This document shows positions 62,290 through 64,000 of a stretch of DNA of 64,000 nucleotides, piece by piece; within the stretch, counting starts at the first letter, position 1; each line of letters starts with the position of its first letter. The position numbers and the translations under genes are program-made. The DNA is from Girardinichthys multiradiatus (lineage: Eukaryota; Chordata; Actinopteri; Cyprinodontiformes; Goodeidae), in assembly GCF_021462225.1 (NCBI RefSeq), contig NC_061797.1, positions 26,063,093 to 26,127,092 on the forward strand. Direction: 5' to 3'. The notes under the pieces are model-generated. The model was not told the DNA's origin. It was given only the letters and a program-made list of their open reading frames with translations, and ran no database searches.

Positions 62290-64000
62290 GAAACAATCAC
62301 ACAAAGCGATGTTTTTAATACTGTCCAAGGCCTAGAGCACAAAAATGAGATTTAATTTCAGTGTTTGAAATGGGAAAGTTTAATTTTGAGGCCCGAGCGA
62401 GCCAATAAACTGAGAAAATGGCAAATAGAAAAGAGCAAATTGCATTCCTCTGTAAAAAGTAAAAAAAAAAGACTTAAGGAACATATAAAAGTAATCTCCA
62501 GCTGGAAATTAGAAATCAACCCTCAGAAACTGAATAACAGAAAAGAAATATTACTGTCCACTTTCTAAATCAATATAACACTGCTACGAGACAGTATTGC
62601 CATGGCAACGCTGGTAAAGAATGAAGCAATTCTTATTATTTCAAAATAAATATCGGAGCCTGAAGCCCGACTTTTATTACAGCGACCAACAGATTGCCAA
62701 GCCTGTATTCAGCTGAAGCATTGCTTTTCAATCACATGTGTTATGAATGTAGAAATTCCAGCGGACAGGATGATAACGGGATCTTAAATTAACCTGCAAA
62801 GGTGACCAGAAACTTATCAGCAGCTGGAGGATTTTCCTTTTCGCTCCCTTCTCTAAGGAGAAATAAACTGTGATTCTGTTAATATTCAGCAAAACTACGC
62901 CTTCAGCCTGCACCCACTTTCTTCTCCCATAGTTAAAAGAGAAAATGGCTGAGTTGCTTTTTTCCCCCCATTCAAATTAGAGGCAAATTGGAGCCTCATA
63001 TCACAGGGTGAAGTAAAATGTTGACACAGAATATTTTGATACATGTGTTGCTATTCATTATCGACTATAGCCCACATATTAGGTCATTTCAAAGAGCAGT
63101 CCCTGTTTTCCTTCTACAGCCATCTTTAGTGCTCTTAGTCCTGCCCAGAACAGTTTGAATTACAAGTTCATACTCTAATTATCTTTTAAAAGAGTAAATA
63201 GTTTGCAGTTTGCATGCAATTTATGTCAAAAAAGACATGCAAAATGACAAAAACTCCCCAAGCTTCCAAAAGTTTACAGATTGGATCTACAGAAGTTAAT
63301 GTGAAACTGATTCATGCAGTTTTTACTTAATGCATCGACTTCTATTATTCTCGGGAAGCAGTAAACTATGCATGAAAAAGACCTAAAAAGGTCCTACAAA
63401 GTTTTATTTCTGGTAATAGCCACTGCAACCCGAATTGTTGCAGATTTTTGCTAAGAGTTTAAAAACCAGTCAACCTAACAAGCAGCTTTATTACATTGTA
63501 GCTGACCTAAATCACAGTCTTTGAACACACCAGCAGACAAACTGGTGATCCGTCTCCTGGAAAGGACCAAAAGAGGAACACTCAAGTTATTTGTGCAAAC
63601 ACACACTGGTGTATGAGGAAATCAATCAAGAGAAGCAGAGCGATCGCATACCCGTGTGGCCACCTGAAAAAAAAAAAAAAGACCCACACCTCCCTTGCTG
63701 CACAAGTGTATTTGTGCAGGCACTTAGAGAATACATTAGACAAGAAGGTTGAATTGACAAGCCTATAACTTTAGAGCCAATAAACGCTAAGAGGGCACCA
63801 CGGTGAAAGAGACCAGGGCCAACCTGCTGTGTTGACAACCTGGCCAAAAAAAAAATAAAAAATATGCTCGAGTCATGGGTTGGACCCAGCAAATAAAGGG
63901 TGAAGCTTTTAGGCAATGAGCAGCAGGTGATCTCAGCTTTTCTGCAAGTCCTAATGCTCCTAAAAGCCTCTCTCCCTGGTTCTGTAATTGGGCATCAGTA

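Larger units (their letters stand above)
48890..64000 (-). other. lmo1: lmo1 intron 1, 3' part (first exon outside window)
   Basis: Everything upstream of exon 2 to the window edge. I searched both strands by eye for a short first exon (ATG, a VLD-type start, then a codon-phase-1 GT donor) and found none that fits. Apart from the repeats listed separately, the stretches 48900-49980, 50002-53220, 53851-58237, 58990-60170 and 60221-64000 hold no recognised gene. A large first intron is normal for LMO1 in other vertebrates. Confidence 0.6.

Noticed and set aside
1..64000. CRISPR arrays, bacterial operons, phage or plasmid functions, classical tRNA or rRNA genes
   Set aside because: None seen. 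The spliced lmo1 gene and fish-type transposons show eukaryotic nuclear DNA. The tRNA-like boxes belong to retroposons.

Overview
This is vertebrate nuclear DNA, most likely from a ray-finned (teleost) fish. It is AT-rich, its coding exons are sparse and split by GT/GC-AG introns, and it carries many degenerate Tc1-like DNA transposons, an RTE/Rex3-type LINE with a short-repeat tail, and tRNA-like retroposons ending in (GATG)n. No prokaryotic operon, CRISPR array, phage or novel defence system is visible. The one host gene I can support is lmo1 (LIM-domain-only 1), on the minus strand.

Layout. Positions 1-36,450 are the 3' flank of lmo1, with no recognisable host gene. This flank holds a 1.6 kb Tc1 element with about 201 bp terminal inverted repeats and only two in-frame stops (1,960-3,569). 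It also holds tRNA-like retroposons, several Tc1 relics, an LTR-like segment (about 1.2-1.6 kb), and a dense repeat cluster from 10 to 20.4 kb. That cluster contains two long near-perfect hairpins, a half Tc1 element, an orphan LINE endonuclease piece and a LINE insertion with an inverted 5' part, bounded by a 12-bp target-site duplication. Positions 36,454-48,889 hold lmo1 coding exons 4, 3 and 2, encoding 148 residues that match LMO1 from its ninth residue to the stop. Intron 2 (10.7 kb) carries three Tc1-type relics. From 48,890 to the end is intron 1. It has repeats (a G20 run, an 88-nt purine tract, a retroposon fragment, a deleted Tc1 copy, a 19-bp hairpin) and several stretches that could be regulatory. 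Exon 1, expected to encode about eight residues, was not found and probably lies beyond 64,000.

The most notable observations are: the GC-AG donor of lmo1 intron 2, in a perfect exon-intron context; the twin-primed LINE whose structure and target-site duplication can be read base by base; the almost intact Tc1 transposase; and the three long hairpins. LMO1 protein has no DNA binding of its own: two zinc-binding LIM domains bridge LDB1 to bHLH and GATA factors. The long gene-poor flank and intron fit a developmental regulator under distant enhancer control, but no enhancer can be demonstrated from one sequence.
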